Positions 37,703 through 47,023 of a DNA stretch of 64,000 nucleotides are shown in pieces. This stretch comes from Streptomyces sennicomposti (GTDB lineage: Bacteria; Actinomycetota; Actinomycetes; Streptomycetales; Streptomycetaceae). Positions within the stretch are counted from its first letter, which is position 1. Every line of letters starts with the position of its first letter. The notes under the pieces are model-generated. The model saw only the letters and a list, made by a program, of their open reading frames with translations. It was not told the DNA's origin and ran no database searches. The stretch covers positions 1 through 64,000 of the forward strand of contig NZ_JAIOAB010000017.1 of assembly GCF_019890635.1 (NCBI RefSeq). Direction: 5' to 3'. The position numbers and the translations under genes were made by a program.

Positions 37703-39310
37703 GTGGGACAGCCCACCCATGCCCGAAACGGCCGCGACGACGCCGACTGGTGGCGCGACGCCGTCCTCTACCAGGTCTACGTCCGCAGCTTCGCCGACGG
37801 CGACGGCGACGGCACCGGCGACCTCGCGGGTGTCCGCTCCCGGCTGCCGTACCTCGCCGAACTCGGCGTGGACGCGCTCTGGTTCAGCCCCTGGTACCTC
37901 TCCCCGATGAAGGACGGCGGCTACGACGTCGCCGACTACCGCGCCATCGACCCGGCCTTCGGCACCCTCGCCGAGGCGGAGAAGCTGATCGCCGAGGCCC
38001 GCGAACTCGGCATCCGCACCATCGTCGACATCGTGCCCAACCACGTCTCCGACCAGCACCCCTGGTTCCGCGCCGCCCGCGCCGCCGCCCCCGGCGCACC
38101 CGAGCGGGAACTGTTCCACTTCCGGCCCGGCCGCGGCGAGCACGGCGAACTCCCGCCCAACGACTGGACGTCCGAGTTCGGCGGGCCGGCCTGGACCCGG
38201 CTCCCGGACGGCGAGTGGTACCTGCACCTGTTCGCGCCCGAGCAGCCCGACGTCAACTGGGCCCACCCGGCGGTCCGCCGGGAGCACGAGGACATCCTGC
38301 GCTTCTGGTTCGAACGCGGCGTGGCGGGCGTCCGCATCGACTCGGCCGCCCTGCTCGTCAAGGACCCCGACCTGCCCGACTTCACCGAGGGCCAGGACCC
38401 GCACCCCTACGTCGACCGGGACGACCTGCACGACGTCTACCGCTCCTGGCGCCGCCTCGCCGACGAGTACGGCGGTGTCTTCGTCGGCGAGGTGTGGCTG
38501 CCCGACAGCGAGCGCTTCGCCCGCTATCTGCGCCCCGACGAACTGCACAGCGCCTTCAACTTCGCCTTCATGTCCTGCCCCTGGGACGCGGACCGGCTGC
38601 GCACCTCCATCGACGAGACCCTCGCCGAGCACGCCCCCGTCGGCGCCCCCGCCACCTGGGTGCTGTGCAACCACGACATCACCCGCACCGTCACCCGCTA
38701 CGGCCGCGCCGACACCGGGTTCGACTTCGCCACCAAGGCCTTCGGCACCCCCACCGACCTGGCCCTGGGCACCCGCCGGGCGCGCGCCGCCGCCCTGCTC
38801 TCCCTGGCCCTGCCCGGCGCGGTCTACGTCTACCAGGGCGAGGAACTCGGGCTGCCCGAGGCGGACATCCCCGTGGACCGCATCCAGGACCCGATGCACT
38901 TCCGCTCCGGCGGCACCGACCCCGGCCGCGACGGCTGCCGCGTCCCGCTGCCCTGGACCGCCGACGCGCCCCACGCCGGCTTCGGCTCCCGCGGCGAACC
39001 GTGGCTTCCGCAGCCCGCCGACTGGGCCTCGTACGCCGTGGACCGCCAGGCGGACGACCCGGACTCCATGCTCAGCCTCTACCGGCGGGCGATCCGGCTG
39101 CGCCCGGTGTTCGGCGACGCCCCCCTGACCTGGCTGCCCGCCCCCGACGGCGTCCTCGCCTTCACCCGCGCCGAGGGGACCTGCTGCGTGGTCAACCTCG
39201 GCGCCGAACCCTATGAACTGCCGGACCACTCCCGGCTCCTGCTGGCCAGCGGCCCGCTGGACGCGGCCGGCCGGCTCCCCGAGGACACGGCGGTCTGGCT
39301 GCGCGCCTGA
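37703..39310 (+). CDS. GH13 alpha-glucosidase (oligo-glucosidase type)
   Basis: A 535-aa cytoplasmic GH13 enzyme of the oligo-1,6-glucosidase/alpha-glucosidase type. Region I DIVPNHVSDQHPWF, nucleophile Asp213 (GVRIDSAAL), acid/base Glu263 (VGEVWL) and Asp325 (CNHD) are all present. It cleaves imported alpha-gluco-oligosaccharides to glucose. GTG start at 37703, 37 bases after the permease gene, so in the same operon. Bond preference cannot be read off; the downstream GH87 gene makes nigero-oligosaccharides a good guess. Confidence 0.92.
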   Translation: MGQPTHARNGRDDADWWRDAVLYQVYVRSFADGDGDGTGDLAGVRSRLPYLAELGVDALWFSPWYLSPMKDGGYDVADYRAIDPAFGTLAEAEKLIAEARELGIRTIVDIVPNHVSDQHPWFRAARAAAPGAPERELFHFRPGRGEHGELPPNDWTSEFGGPAWTRLPDGEWYLHLFAPEQPDVNWAHPAVRREHEDILRFWFERGVAGVRIDSAALLVKDPDLPDFTEGQDPHPYVDRDDLHDVYRSWRRLADEYGGVFVGEVWLPDSERFARYLRPDELHSAFNFAFMSCPWDADRLRTSIDETLAEHAPVGAPATWVLCNHDITRTVTRYGRADTGFDFATKAFGTPTDLALGTRRARAAALLSLALPGAVYVYQGEELGLPEADIPVDRIQDPMHFRSGGTDPGRDGCRVPLPWTADAPHAGFGSRGEPWLPQPADWASYAVDRQADDPDSMLSLYRRAIRLRPVFGDAPLTWLPAPDGVLAFTRAEGTCCVVNLGAEPYELPDHSRLLLASGPLDAAGRLPEDTAVWLRA

Positions 39311-39390
39311 CCACGCGGCCGGACCGCCGTACCACCCCGCATCACCCCGCACAGCGCTATCCCCGCAACCCCACTCGAAGGGATCAGCAC

Positions 39391-41574
39391 ATGCACGGCA
39401 CCCGCACGTCCCAAGCCGCCCGGCGTCTGCCGGCCGTGGGCGCCGCCGTCGCCCTCGCCGCCGGCATGCTCGTCACCCTCACCGCCCCCGCCGCCCACGC
39501 GGCGGCGGGCGCCGCCCTGCCGTTCACCTCGGTCGAGGCCGAGACCGCCACCACCAACGGCACCCGGATCGGGCCCGACTACACGCAGGGCACCCTCGCC
39601 TCGGAGGCCTCCGGCCGTCAGGCCGTGCGCCTGTCCGCCGGACAGCGCGTGGAGTTCACCGCACCCCGCGCGGCCAACGCGGTGAACCTCTCCTACAACG
39701 TCCCCGACGGCCAGTCCGGCACGCTGAACGTCTACGTCAACGGCGTCAAACTCGACAAGACCCTCGCCGTCACCTCCAAGTACTCCTACGTGGACACCGG
39801 CTGGATCGCCGGCGCCAAAACCCACCACTTCTACGACAACGCCCGCCTGCTGCTCGGCCGCAACGTCCAGGCCGGCGACAAGATCGCCGTCGAGGCGGCC
39901 AACGTCCAGGTCACCGTGGACGTCGCCGACTTCGAGCAGGTCGCCGCCGCGGCCGCGCAGCCCGCAGGATCGGTCTCCGTCACGTCCAAGGGCGCCGACC
40001 CCAGCGGCCAGGGCGACTCCACCCAGGCCTTCCGCGACGCCATCAACGCCGCCCAGGGCGGGGTGGTGTGGATCCCGCCGGGCGACTACCGGCTGACCTC
40101 CGCGCTCGGCGGCGTGCAGAACGTCACCCTCCAGGGCGCGGGCAGCTGGTACTCCGTCGTGCACAGCTCCAGCTTCATCAACCAGGGCAGCTCGGCGGGC
40201 AACGTCCACCTCAAGGACTTCGCGGTCATCGGCGAGGTCACCGAACGCAACGACTCCAGCCCCGACAACTTCGTCAACGGCTCCCTCGGCGCGAACTCGT
40301 CCGTCTCCGGCATGTGGATCCAGCACCTCAAGTGCGGGCTGTGGCTGACCGGGACCAACGACAACCTGGTCGTCGAGAACAACCGCATCCTCGACACCAC
40401 CGCCGACGGGCTCAACCTCAACGGCAACGCCAAGGGCGTCAAGGTGCGCGGGAACTTCCTGCGCAACCAGGGCGACGACTCGCTCGCCATGTGGTCCCTC
40501 AACGCCCCCGACTCCAACAGCAGTTTCGAGAACAACACGATCAGCCAGCCCAACCTCGCCAACGGCATCGCGATCTACGGCGGCACCGACATCACCGTCC
40601 GGAACAACCTGATCTCCGACACCAACGCCCTCGGCAGCGGCATCGCGATCTCCAACCAGAAGTTCATGGACCCCTTCAACCCGCTCGCCGGCACCATCAC
40701 CGTCGCCGGCAACACCCTCGTGCGCACCGGCGCGATCAACCCCAACTGGGGCCACCCGATGGGCGCGCTGCGCGTCGACTCCTACGACAGCGCAATCAAC
40801 GCCACCGTGAACATCACCGACACGACGATCACGGACAGCCCCTACAGCGCCTTCGAGTTCGTCTCCGGCGGCGGCACCGGCAACCCGGTCCGCAACGTCA
40901 CCGTGAACGGCGCGACCGTGAAGAACACCGGCACGGTCGTCGTCCAGGCCGAGACCCAGGGCGCGGCGACCTTCCGCAACGTCACCGCCACCGGCGTGGG
41001 CGTGGCCGGGATCTACAACTGCCCCTACCCGGCGAACTCCGGCAGCTTCGCGCTCACCGACGGCGGCGGCAACTCCGGCTGGAACACCACCTGGTCGGAC
41101 TGCTCCAGCTGGCCGCAGCCCGGCCAGGGCAACCCGGACCCCGACCCGAACCGCAACCTCGCCAAGGGCCGCCCGGCCACCGCCACCGGCTCGCAGGACG
41201 TCTACACGCCCGGCAAGGCGGTCGACGGCGACGCGAACAGCTACTGGGAGTCCGCCAACAACGCCTTCCCGCAGTCCCTCACCGTGGACCTCGGCTCCAG
41301 CCAGAGCGTGCGCCGGCTGGTGCTGAAGCTGCCCCCGTCCTCGGCCTGGGGCGCCCGCACCCAGACCGTCGCGGTGCTCGGCAGCGGCGACGGATCGACG
41401 TACACGACGGTGGCCGGCGCGCAGGGCTACCGCTTCGACCCGGCCACCGGCAACACCGTCACCGTGAACCTGCCCAGCGGCACCAATCTGCGCTACCTGC
41501 GCCTGACCGTCACCGGCAACACCGGCCGGCCGGCGGCCCAGTTCAGCGAGGTGGAGGCCTACGCCACCCCGTGA
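39391..41574 (+). CDS. Secreted GH87-like alpha-1,3-glucanase with carbohydrate-binding domains
   Basis: A 727-aa exported multidomain protein. Signal peptide to about residue 37; a CBM6/35-like beta-sandwich at about 43-190 (FTSVEAETATTNGTRIG start); a right-handed parallel beta-helix at about 200-580; a short Pro/Asp linker; and a discoidin/F5-8C (CBM32-like) domain at about 592-727. In the beta-helix, Asp339 (TADGLNLNG) and Asp362-Asp363 (QGDDSLAMW) have the spacing (+23, +24) of the catalytic Asp trio I recall for GH87 alpha-1,3-glucanases. The group also includes mycodextranase. It sits 80 bases after the alpha-glucosidase gene. It probably cuts alpha-1,3-glucan (fungal wall glucan, mutan) outside the cell for the transporter. 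Confidence 0.85.
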   Translation: MHGTRTSQAARRLPAVGAAVALAAGMLVTLTAPAAHAAAGAALPFTSVEAETATTNGTRIGPDYTQGTLASEASGRQAVRLSAGQRVEFTAPRAANAVNLSYNVPDGQSGTLNVYVNGVKLDKTLAVTSKYSYVDTGWIAGAKTHHFYDNARLLLGRNVQAGDKIAVEAANVQVTVDVADFEQVAAAAAQPAGSVSVTSKGADPSGQGDSTQAFRDAINAAQGGVVWIPPGDYRLTSALGGVQNVTLQGAGSWYSVVHSSSFINQGSSAGNVHLKDFAVIGEVTERNDSSPDNFVNGSLGANSSVSGMWIQHLKCGLWLTGTNDNLVVENNRILDTTADGLNLNGNAKGVKVRGNFLRNQGDDSLAMWSLNAPDSNSSFENNTISQPNLANGIAIYGGTDITVRNNLISDTNALGSGIAISNQKFMDPFNPLAGTITVAGNTLVRTGAINPNWGHPMGALRVDSYDSAINATVNITDTTITDSPYSAFEFVSGGGTGNPVRNVTVNGATVKNTGTVVVQAETQGAATFRNVTATGVGVAGIYNCPYPANSGSFALTDGGGNSGWNTTWSDCSSWPQPGQGNPDPDPNRNLAKGRPATATGSQDVYTPGKAVDGDANSYWESANNAFPQSLTVDLGSSQSVRRLVLKLPPSSAWGARTQTVAVLGSGDGSTYTTVAGAQGYRFDPATGNTVTVNLPSGTNLRYLRLTVTGNTGRPAAQFSEVEAYATP

Positions 41575-41580
41575 CCGGAC

Positions 41581-41607
41581 GGGCCGGGTCCCCGCCGGAC
41601 CCGGCCC
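41581..41607 (+). terminator. Hairpin 1 after the glucanase gene
   Basis: Perfect 11-bp arms (41581-41591, 41597-41607) with a 5-base loop, 7 bases after the stop codon. Confidence 0.75.
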
Positions 41608-41619
41608 GCGCGCCCTGGC

Positions 41620-41664
41620 GGCCGGGCGCCGCCCCTCCACAGCCGGGAGGGGCGGCGCCCGGCC
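41620..41664 (+). terminator. Hairpin 2 after the glucanase gene
   Basis: Perfect 19-bp arms (41620-41638, 41646-41664) with a 7-base loop, directly behind the first hairpin. The pair should end the sugar operon and isolate the phospholipase gene. Confidence 0.82.
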
Positions 41665-41821
41665 GTGCGCGTGGCCGGAACGTGTCGCCGCACGTACCGC
41701 TCGCCTTCACACGGGCGACACCGCACCCTTCCCCCGCGTTCGGTGCTCTTGGAACACTCGCTGCGCACAGCACACAGTCCCACCCGGCCGTCCGTGCGTC
41801 AGGATGAGAGGTCCTTCCCCC

Positions 41822-43888
41822 ATGCCGTCACCCACGCCCGAAGTCAACCGGCGCCGCTTCCTGCAGATCGCGGGCGCGACCACCGCGTTCACCGCTCTCT
41901 CCGGCAGCATCCAGCGGGCCGCCGCGCTGCCCGCCAACCGTCGCACGGGGTCGATCGAGGACGTCGAGCACATCGTCGTCCTGATGCAGGAGAACCGCTC
42001 CTTCGACCACTACTTCGGCACCCTCAAGGGCGTGCGCGGCTTCGGCGACCCGCGCCCGGTCACCCTGCCGAGCGGCAAGAGCGTCTGGTACCAGACCGAC
42101 GCCGCCGGCAAGGAGATACCGCCCTTCCACCCCGACGCCGATGACCTGGGCCTCGCCTTCATCCAGGACCTGCCGCACGGCTGGAACGACGGCCACGCCG
42201 CGTTCGACGGCGGCCGCTACGACAAGTGGGTGCCGTCCAAGGGCAGCACGACGATGGCGTACCTGACCCGCGACGACATCCCCTTCCACTACGCGCTCGC
42301 CGACACCTTCACCGTCTGCGACGCCTACCACTGCTCGTTCATCGGCTCCACCGACCCCAACCGCTACTACATGTGGTCCGGTTACGTCGGCAACGACGGC
42401 CAGGGCGGCGGCCCCGTCCTCGGCAACGACGAGGCCGGCTACGGCTGGACGACGTACCCCGAGCGGCTGGAGAAGGCGGGCGTCTCCTGGAAGATCTACC
42501 AGGACGTCGGCGACGACCTCGACGCCGCCGGCGGCTGGGGCTGGATCAACGACGCCTACCGCGGCAACTACGGCGACAACTCCCTGCTGTACTTCGACCA
42601 GTACCGCAACGCCCAGCCCGGCGACCCGCTCTACGACAAGGCCCGCACCGGCACCGACGCCCGCAAGGGCGAAGGCTACTTCGACCGGCTGAAGGCCGAC
42701 GTCCAGGGCGGCAAGCTGCCCCAGGTCTCCTGGATCGTCGCCCCCGAGGCCTTCACCGAGCACCCCAACTGGCCCGCCAACTACGGCGCCTGGTACGTAT
42801 CCCAGGTCCTCGACGCGCTCACCTCCGACCCGAAGGTGTGGGCGAAGACCGCCCTGTTCATCACCTACGACGAGAACGACGGCTTCTTCGACCACCTGGT
42901 GCCGCCCTTCGCGCCGGCCTCCGCCGACCGGGGCCTGTCCACGGTCGACGTCACCCAGGACGTCTTCAAGGGCGACGCCGGCCACGTCGCCGGACCGTAC
43001 GGGCTCGGCCAGCGCGTGCCGATGCTCGTCGTCTCGCCCTGGAGCAAGGGCGGATACGTCTGCTCCGAGACGTTCGACCACACCTCGATCATCCGCTTCA
43101 TCGAGCGCCGCTTCGGCGTGCACGAGCCCAACATCTCGCCCTGGCGGCGCGCGGTCTGCGGCGACCTGACCGCCGCCTTCGACTTCTCCAGCGCCGACGC
43201 CCGGCCGGCCGCCCTCCCGGACACCACCGGCTACCGGCCGCCGGACAAGAGCCGCCACCCCGACTACGTGCCGGTCCCGCCCGCCCAGGGCGCCCTGCCG
43301 AAGCAGGAGCGAGGACAGCGCCCCACCCGCCCCCTCAAGTACGCCCCCGTGGTGGACGGTTCGGCGAACACGGCGACCGGGAAGTTCCAGCTGACCTTCT
43401 CCTCGGGGGCCGGCGCGGGCGCCGCGTTCCTCGTCACCTCCGGCAACCGCACCGACGGCCCCTGGACCTACACCACCGAGGCCGGCAAGAGCGTGTCCGA
43501 CGCCTGGAACTCGGTCTACTCCGGCGGCTCCCACGACCTGACCGTGCACGGCCCCAACGGCTTCCTGCGCGCCTTCCGCAACCCCGGCAAGGCCGCGGGC
43601 CCGGAGGCGGTCGCCCGGTACGCCGGCGACGACATCGAGCTGACCTTCACCAACCAGGGGGCATCCACGGTGACGTTGAAGGTGGTGAACGGCTACGGCG
43701 GGCAGACCACCGCCGTCAAGGTCACGCCCGGCGCCACGGTGCGCCGCCGCTTCTCCCTGACGGCGAGCGGACGCTGGTACGACCTGACCGTCACCTCCGA
43801 CACGGACGCGGGCTTCCTGCGGCGGTTCGCCGGACATGTCGAGAACGGCCGCCCCGGCGTGAGCGATCCGGCCATCGCCACCCGCTGA
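41822..43888 (+). CDS. Tat-exported phosphocholine-type phospholipase C
   Basis: A 688-aa non-hemolytic phospholipase C (PlcN/PlcH family, phosphoesterase superfamily). The twin-arginine signal NRRRFLQIAG lies at residues 9-18. The catalytic start is VLMQENRSFDHYFGTLKG, and the metal region is TYDENDGFFDHLVPP. Two C-terminal beta-domains typical of the family follow (about residues 490-675). It hydrolyses phosphatidylcholine-like lipids outside the cell to release the phospho-headgroup. I chose the ATG at 41822, which has GAGAGG upstream; an ATG at 41804 would add six residues. Likely induced by phosphate limitation, but no clear PHO box is seen. Confidence 0.93.
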   Translation: MPSPTPEVNRRRFLQIAGATTAFTALSGSIQRAAALPANRRTGSIEDVEHIVVLMQENRSFDHYFGTLKGVRGFGDPRPVTLPSGKSVWYQTDAAGKEIPPFHPDADDLGLAFIQDLPHGWNDGHAAFDGGRYDKWVPSKGSTTMAYLTRDDIPFHYALADTFTVCDAYHCSFIGSTDPNRYYMWSGYVGNDGQGGGPVLGNDEAGYGWTTYPERLEKAGVSWKIYQDVGDDLDAAGGWGWINDAYRGNYGDNSLLYFDQYRNAQPGDPLYDKARTGTDARKGEGYFDRLKADVQGGKLPQVSWIVAPEAFTEHPNWPANYGAWYVSQVLDALTSDPKVWAKTALFITYDENDGFFDHLVPPFAPASADRGLSTVDVTQDVFKGDAGHVAGPYGLGQRVPMLVVSPWSKGGYVCSETFDHTSIIRFIERRFGVHEPNISPWRRAVCGDLTAAFDFSSADARPAALPDTTGYRPPDKSRHPDYVPVPPAQGALPKQERGQRPTRPLKYAPVVDGSANTATGKFQLTFSSGAGAGAAFLVTSGNRTDGPWTYTTEAGKSVSDAWNSVYSGGSHDLTVHGPNGFLRAFRNPGKAAGPEAVARYAGDDIELTFTNQGASTVTLKVVNGYGGQTTAVKVTPGATVRRRFSLTASGRWYDLTVTSDTDAGFLRRFAGHVENGRPGVSDPAIATR

Positions 43889-43890
43889 CT

Positions 43891-44054
43891 TAGGGCCTCT
43901 CGTTTGGATCAGGCCGGGCTCGCGGGGTCTGGCACCGCACCTCGCCGCGTTGTCGTCGGTTGCCATGGCTCCGCCATGACGCCCTCCTCCGCCTTGCGAT
44001 GCACGGCACCAGACCCCGCTCCCTGATCCGGCCTGATCCAAACGAAAGACCCTA
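43891..44054. mobile_element. MITE-like element with 27-bp terminal inverted repeats
   Basis: A 164-bp element directly after the phospholipase stop. Its ends, starting TAGGG(C/T)CT(C/T)TCGTTTGG at 43891 and, inverted, at 44054, match over 27 bases with two differences. A second pair of inner inverted repeats (GGGGTCTGG and CCAGACCCC) lies 29 bases in. There is no transposase. A TA flanks both outer ends. I recall similar short elements scattered in Streptomyces intergenic regions. Non-autonomous miniature transposable element is the best explanation. Confidence 0.8.
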
Positions 44055-44125
44055 GCCCCCCGGGGCGCACCGGCGGGAGCGATGACAGCGGTTGCTTTCC
44101 GGCCGGCTCGCGGTAGTGTGCCCCG

Positions 44126-44956
44126 GTGACCACGCATTCGAACACACCTGCAGGCTGGTACCCCGATCCGCACGGTGCGGCCCAGACCCTGCGTTACTGG
44201 GACGGCGCCCAGTGGACCGAGCACACCCACGCCGGCCAGCAGGCCCCCGCGGGCCCGCAGGTTCCGCCGCAGACGCCGGCCCAGGCCGCTCCCGACGCCC
44301 GGGTGCAGCGCCAGGTGCAGGAGCAGGCCGGCGTCGCCGGCGCCGGCACGGGCGGCGGCTCGCTGTTCAGCGAGCCGGTGCTCGTGGTGAACCAGAAGGC
44401 CAAGCTCATCGAGCTGACCAACGAGTACAAGGTCTTCGACCAGAACGGCAACCAGATCGGCGCGGTCACCGAGGTCGGCCAGAGCGCGCTGAAGAAGATC
44501 CTGCGGTTCGTCTCCAGCCTCGACCAGTTCATGACGCACAAGCTGGAGATCCGGGACGGCTACGGCCGGCCCGTGCTGGTGCTCACCCGGCCCGCGAAGA
44601 TCTTCAAGTCCCGGGTGATCGTGTCCCGTCCGGACGGCTCGCAGGTCGGCGAGATCGTCCAGCAGAACGTCTTCGGCAAGATCAACTTCGCGATGAACGC
44701 GGGCGGCCGGCAGGTCGGCGCGATCAAGGCGGAGAACTGGCGCGCCTGGAACTTCGCGATCGTCGACCACGCCGGCAGCGAGGTCGCCCGGATCACGAAG
44801 ACCTGGGAGGGCCTGGCCAAGACCATGTTCACCACCGCGGACAACTACGTCCTGCAGATCCACTATCAACTGCCCGACCCGCTGCTGAGCCTTGTGGTGG
44901 CGACGGCGCTCACCGTCGACACCGCCCTCAAGCAGGACTCACGCGGCCTCGGCTGA
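44126..44956 (+). CDS. DUF2510 + LURP-one/scramblase-like domain protein
   Basis: A 276-aa protein. The N-terminal DUF2510 module is classic (PAGWYPDPHG...LRYWDGAQWTEHTH, residues 8-35). A Pro/Gln/Ala linker follows, then a tubby/LURP-one-related (scramblase-like) beta-barrel from about residue 80: FSEPVLVVNQKAKLIELTNEYKVFDQNGNQIGAV and the final hydrophobic helix LLSLVVATALTVDTALK. Role unknown; the fold suggests membrane or lipid interaction. GTG start at 44126, 71 bases after the MITE, which may therefore lie near its promoter. Confidence 0.85.
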   Translation: MTTHSNTPAGWYPDPHGAAQTLRYWDGAQWTEHTHAGQQAPAGPQVPPQTPAQAAPDARVQRQVQEQAGVAGAGTGGGSLFSEPVLVVNQKAKLIELTNEYKVFDQNGNQIGAVTEVGQSALKKILRFVSSLDQFMTHKLEIRDGYGRPVLVLTRPAKIFKSRVIVSRPDGSQVGEIVQQNVFGKINFAMNAGGRQVGAIKAENWRAWNFAIVDHAGSEVARITKTWEGLAKTMFTTADNYVLQIHYQLPDPLLSLVVATALTVDTALKQDSRGLG

Positions 44957-45002
44957 CCGGCCGGTCACCCCGGGGCACCGGCCACAGCGTCGATGGCCCC
45001 GG

Positions 45003-46004
45003 TCACAGCGGAGTGAGATGCCCCGGTCCGGACCGCCGCGACCGGGGCAGCAGCGCGGGCTCCGGCGACGCCGACTCCGGCTCCAGGGCCAGGACGGCGG
45101 CCACGGGGTGCGCCTCGGGATCGCCGTACTGCGCGGACGCCGGGCCGTCGGACTCGTCCCGGTCGGCGAGACCGGCCGCCGCGGCGGGCGGGGTCGCCCG
45201 CGAGAGTTCCACCACGCCCCACGAGGCGAGGGCCGCCCCGGCCAGCGCGCACAGCACGCCCCGCACGCCCCCGTGCAGCCCCTGGCCGAGCAGCGTCAGA
45301 CCGATCACCGCGGCCGCCACCGGGTTGGCCAGCGTCACCACCGCGAGCGGCGCGCCGAGCCCGCCCCGGTAGGCGGTCTGCGACAGCAGCAGCCCGCCCA
45401 CCGCGAACGCCGCGACGAGCAGCGCCACGACGATCACCCGCGCGCTGAGGAGCGGCCCGGTGTGGTCGGTGGCGGCCACCGTGACCGTCTGGGTGAGCGC
45501 GGAGGCGACCCCCGAGGCCAGCCCGGACGCGGTCGCGTGCCGCAGCCCCGGCCGCGCCCCGGGCCGGGAGAGCGCCCCGATGAGGACGGCCGTCGCACCG
45601 GCCACCGCCAGCGCCTCGGCCGGGCTCAGCACCTGGTGCGGGGCCGGTCCGGAGGCCGCGAGCAGCAGCGCGCCGAGCCCGAGCAGGGTGAGCACCGTGC
45701 CGCGCCACTCGGCCGCGACGACCCGCCGCCCGGCCAGGCGCGCCCCCATCGGCACGGCCGCCACCAGCGTCAGCGCGCCGAGCGGCTGGACCACGGTGAG
45801 CGGGCCGTACTTGAGGGCCACCACGTGCAGCAGGGCCGCGGCGCCGTTCAGCGCGACGGCGCACCACCAGGCGCCCGAGCGCAGCAGCCGCAGGGCGCCG
45901 GCGTCCGCCGCGCGTGAGGCCAGGCGCTCCTGGGCGACGGCCGCGGCGGCGTAGGCGACGGCCGACACCAGCGACAGGAGCACGGCGAGCAGGGCGGCGC
46001 TCAT
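45003..46004 (-). CDS. DMT-superfamily (EamA-like) transporter
   Basis: A 333-aa membrane protein with about nine to ten helices and the internal duplication of drug/metabolite transporters. It starts MSAALLAVLLSLVSAVAYAAAAVAQERLA; LAVVTLANPVAAAVIGLTLLGQ is near the end of the second repeat. The last 65 residues are a hydrophilic tail. Its ATG overlaps the TGA of the PAP2 gene, so both are one operon facing a TetR gene. Substrate unknown. Confidence 0.84.
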   Translation of the reverse strand: MSAALLAVLLSLVSAVAYAAAAVAQERLASRAADAGALRLLRSGAWWCAVALNGAAALLHVVALKYGPLTVVQPLGALTLVAAVPMGARLAGRRVVAAEWRGTVLTLLGLGALLLAASGPAPHQVLSPAEALAVAGATAVLIGALSRPGARPGLRHATASGLASGVASALTQTVTVAATDHTGPLLSARVIVVALLVAAFAVGGLLLSQTAYRGGLGAPLAVVTLANPVAAAVIGLTLLGQGLHGGVRGVLCALAGAALASWGVVELSRATPPAAAAGLADRDESDGPASAQYGDPEAHPVAAVLALEPESASPEPALLPRSRRSGPGHLTPL

Positions 46005-46798
46005 CGGGCCGCCCCCACCAGGACGTTGTCCTCGGCCGGCACGGACTGGGCCGGGATCCGGCCGACGGCGGCCGGGGTGTGCCGCGGTCGCGGGACGACC
46101 GCCAGCGTGAGGCCGAGCAGCGCGGCCGCCACCAGGGCGTCGAGCCAGTAGTGGTTGGCGGTGCCCACGATCACCAGCAGCGTGAACAGCGGGTGCAGCA
46201 GCCACAGCAGGCGCCACCGGGAACGGGTGGCCGCGATCAGCGCGATCGCCACCATCAGCGCCCACCCGAAGTGCAGCGAGGGCATCGCCGCGAACTGGTT
46301 CGAGAGGTGGTCGGTCCTGGGCGGCCCGTAGACCGAGGGGCCGTAGACCCGGGCGGTGTCGATCAGGCCGGCCGCGCCGAGCATCCGGGGCGGGGCGAGC
46401 GGGAACGTGAGATGCAGCACCAGGGCCGCCGCGGTCAGCGCGGCGAGCACCCGGCGGGTCCACACGTAGTGCGCCGGGCGGCGCAGGTAGAGCCAGACCA
46501 GCAGGCCCGCGGTGGCGGGGAAGTGCACGGTCGCGTAGTAGGTGTTGGCGATGTGCACGAGGGTGTCGCCGTGCAGCAGCAGGGACTGCACCGAGCCCTC
46601 GCCGGGCAGATGGGCCCAGCGCTCCAGGCGCCAGACGCGGTCCGCGTCGTGGAAGGCCTCGCCGGTGTGGTCGGCGGCCAGTTGCCGGCCGAGTTTGTAG
46701 ACCAGGAACAGGCCCGCGACGAGCAGCAGCTCGCGTATGAGCGCGGGACGCGCGGGCCTGCCGGGCTCCGCTGCGGCGGCCTCGGTTCGGGATGTCAT
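46001..46798 (-). CDS. PAP2-family membrane phosphatase/transferase
   Basis: A 265-aa polytopic protein of the PAP2 superfamily, closest to the Aur1/Ipt1-like inositol-phosphotransferase group. The conserved boxes are FPLAPPRMLG, AMPSLHFGWALMVA and TANHYWLDALVAA with the catalytic His residues. It acts on a lipid phosphate at the outer membrane face. ATG at 46798 with AAGGGGC upstream. It is the first gene of a two-gene operon with the DMT transporter and divergent from a TetR gene over a palindrome-rich gap. Confidence 0.86.
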   Translation of the reverse strand: MTSRTEAAAAEPGRPARPALIRELLLVAGLFLVYKLGRQLAADHTGEAFHDADRVWRLERWAHLPGEGSVQSLLLHGDTLVHIANTYYATVHFPATAGLLVWLYLRRPAHYVWTRRVLAALTAAALVLHLTFPLAPPRMLGAAGLIDTARVYGPSVYGPPRTDHLSNQFAAMPSLHFGWALMVAIALIAATRSRWRLLWLLHPLFTLLVIVGTANHYWLDALVAAALLGLTLAVVPRPRHTPAAVGRIPAQSVPAEDNVLVGAAR

Positions 46799-46875
46799 GC
46801 CCCGGCCCCTTCGCTGGCGGTGTACGTGTGTCCGGCCCCTGCCGGCCCGGTCGGGCGGCACGCTCGGACGAACTC

Positions 46876-46934
46876 ATCGATACGGTACCGTACCGATACG
46901 GCAGTGTACCGATACGTCGCAGTACCGGTACACT
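46876..46934. promoter_or_regulatory. Palindrome array in the PAP2/TetR divergent gap
   Basis: Two dyads: 46876-46897, an 11+11 palindrome centred on GGTACC with one mismatch, and arms 46903-46911/46926-46934 (AGTGTACCG / CGGTACACT). Additional GTACCG units lie between them. These are probable operators for the TetR protein encoded at 47024, controlling itself and the PAP2-DMT operon. Confidence 0.65.
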
Positions 46935-47023
46935 GGCGTATCGATCGATGTACGTCACACCGGCGCGCCACACTGGAGGCGACCGGCCCGCACCACGATC
47001 ACGAGCGAGCGAGGAGAAGAGCG

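Noticed and set aside
43909..44145. Small ORF of about 78 codons inside the MITE on the minus strand
   Set aside because: It lies within the inverted-repeat element, has no ribosome site, and its product has no recognisable domain.
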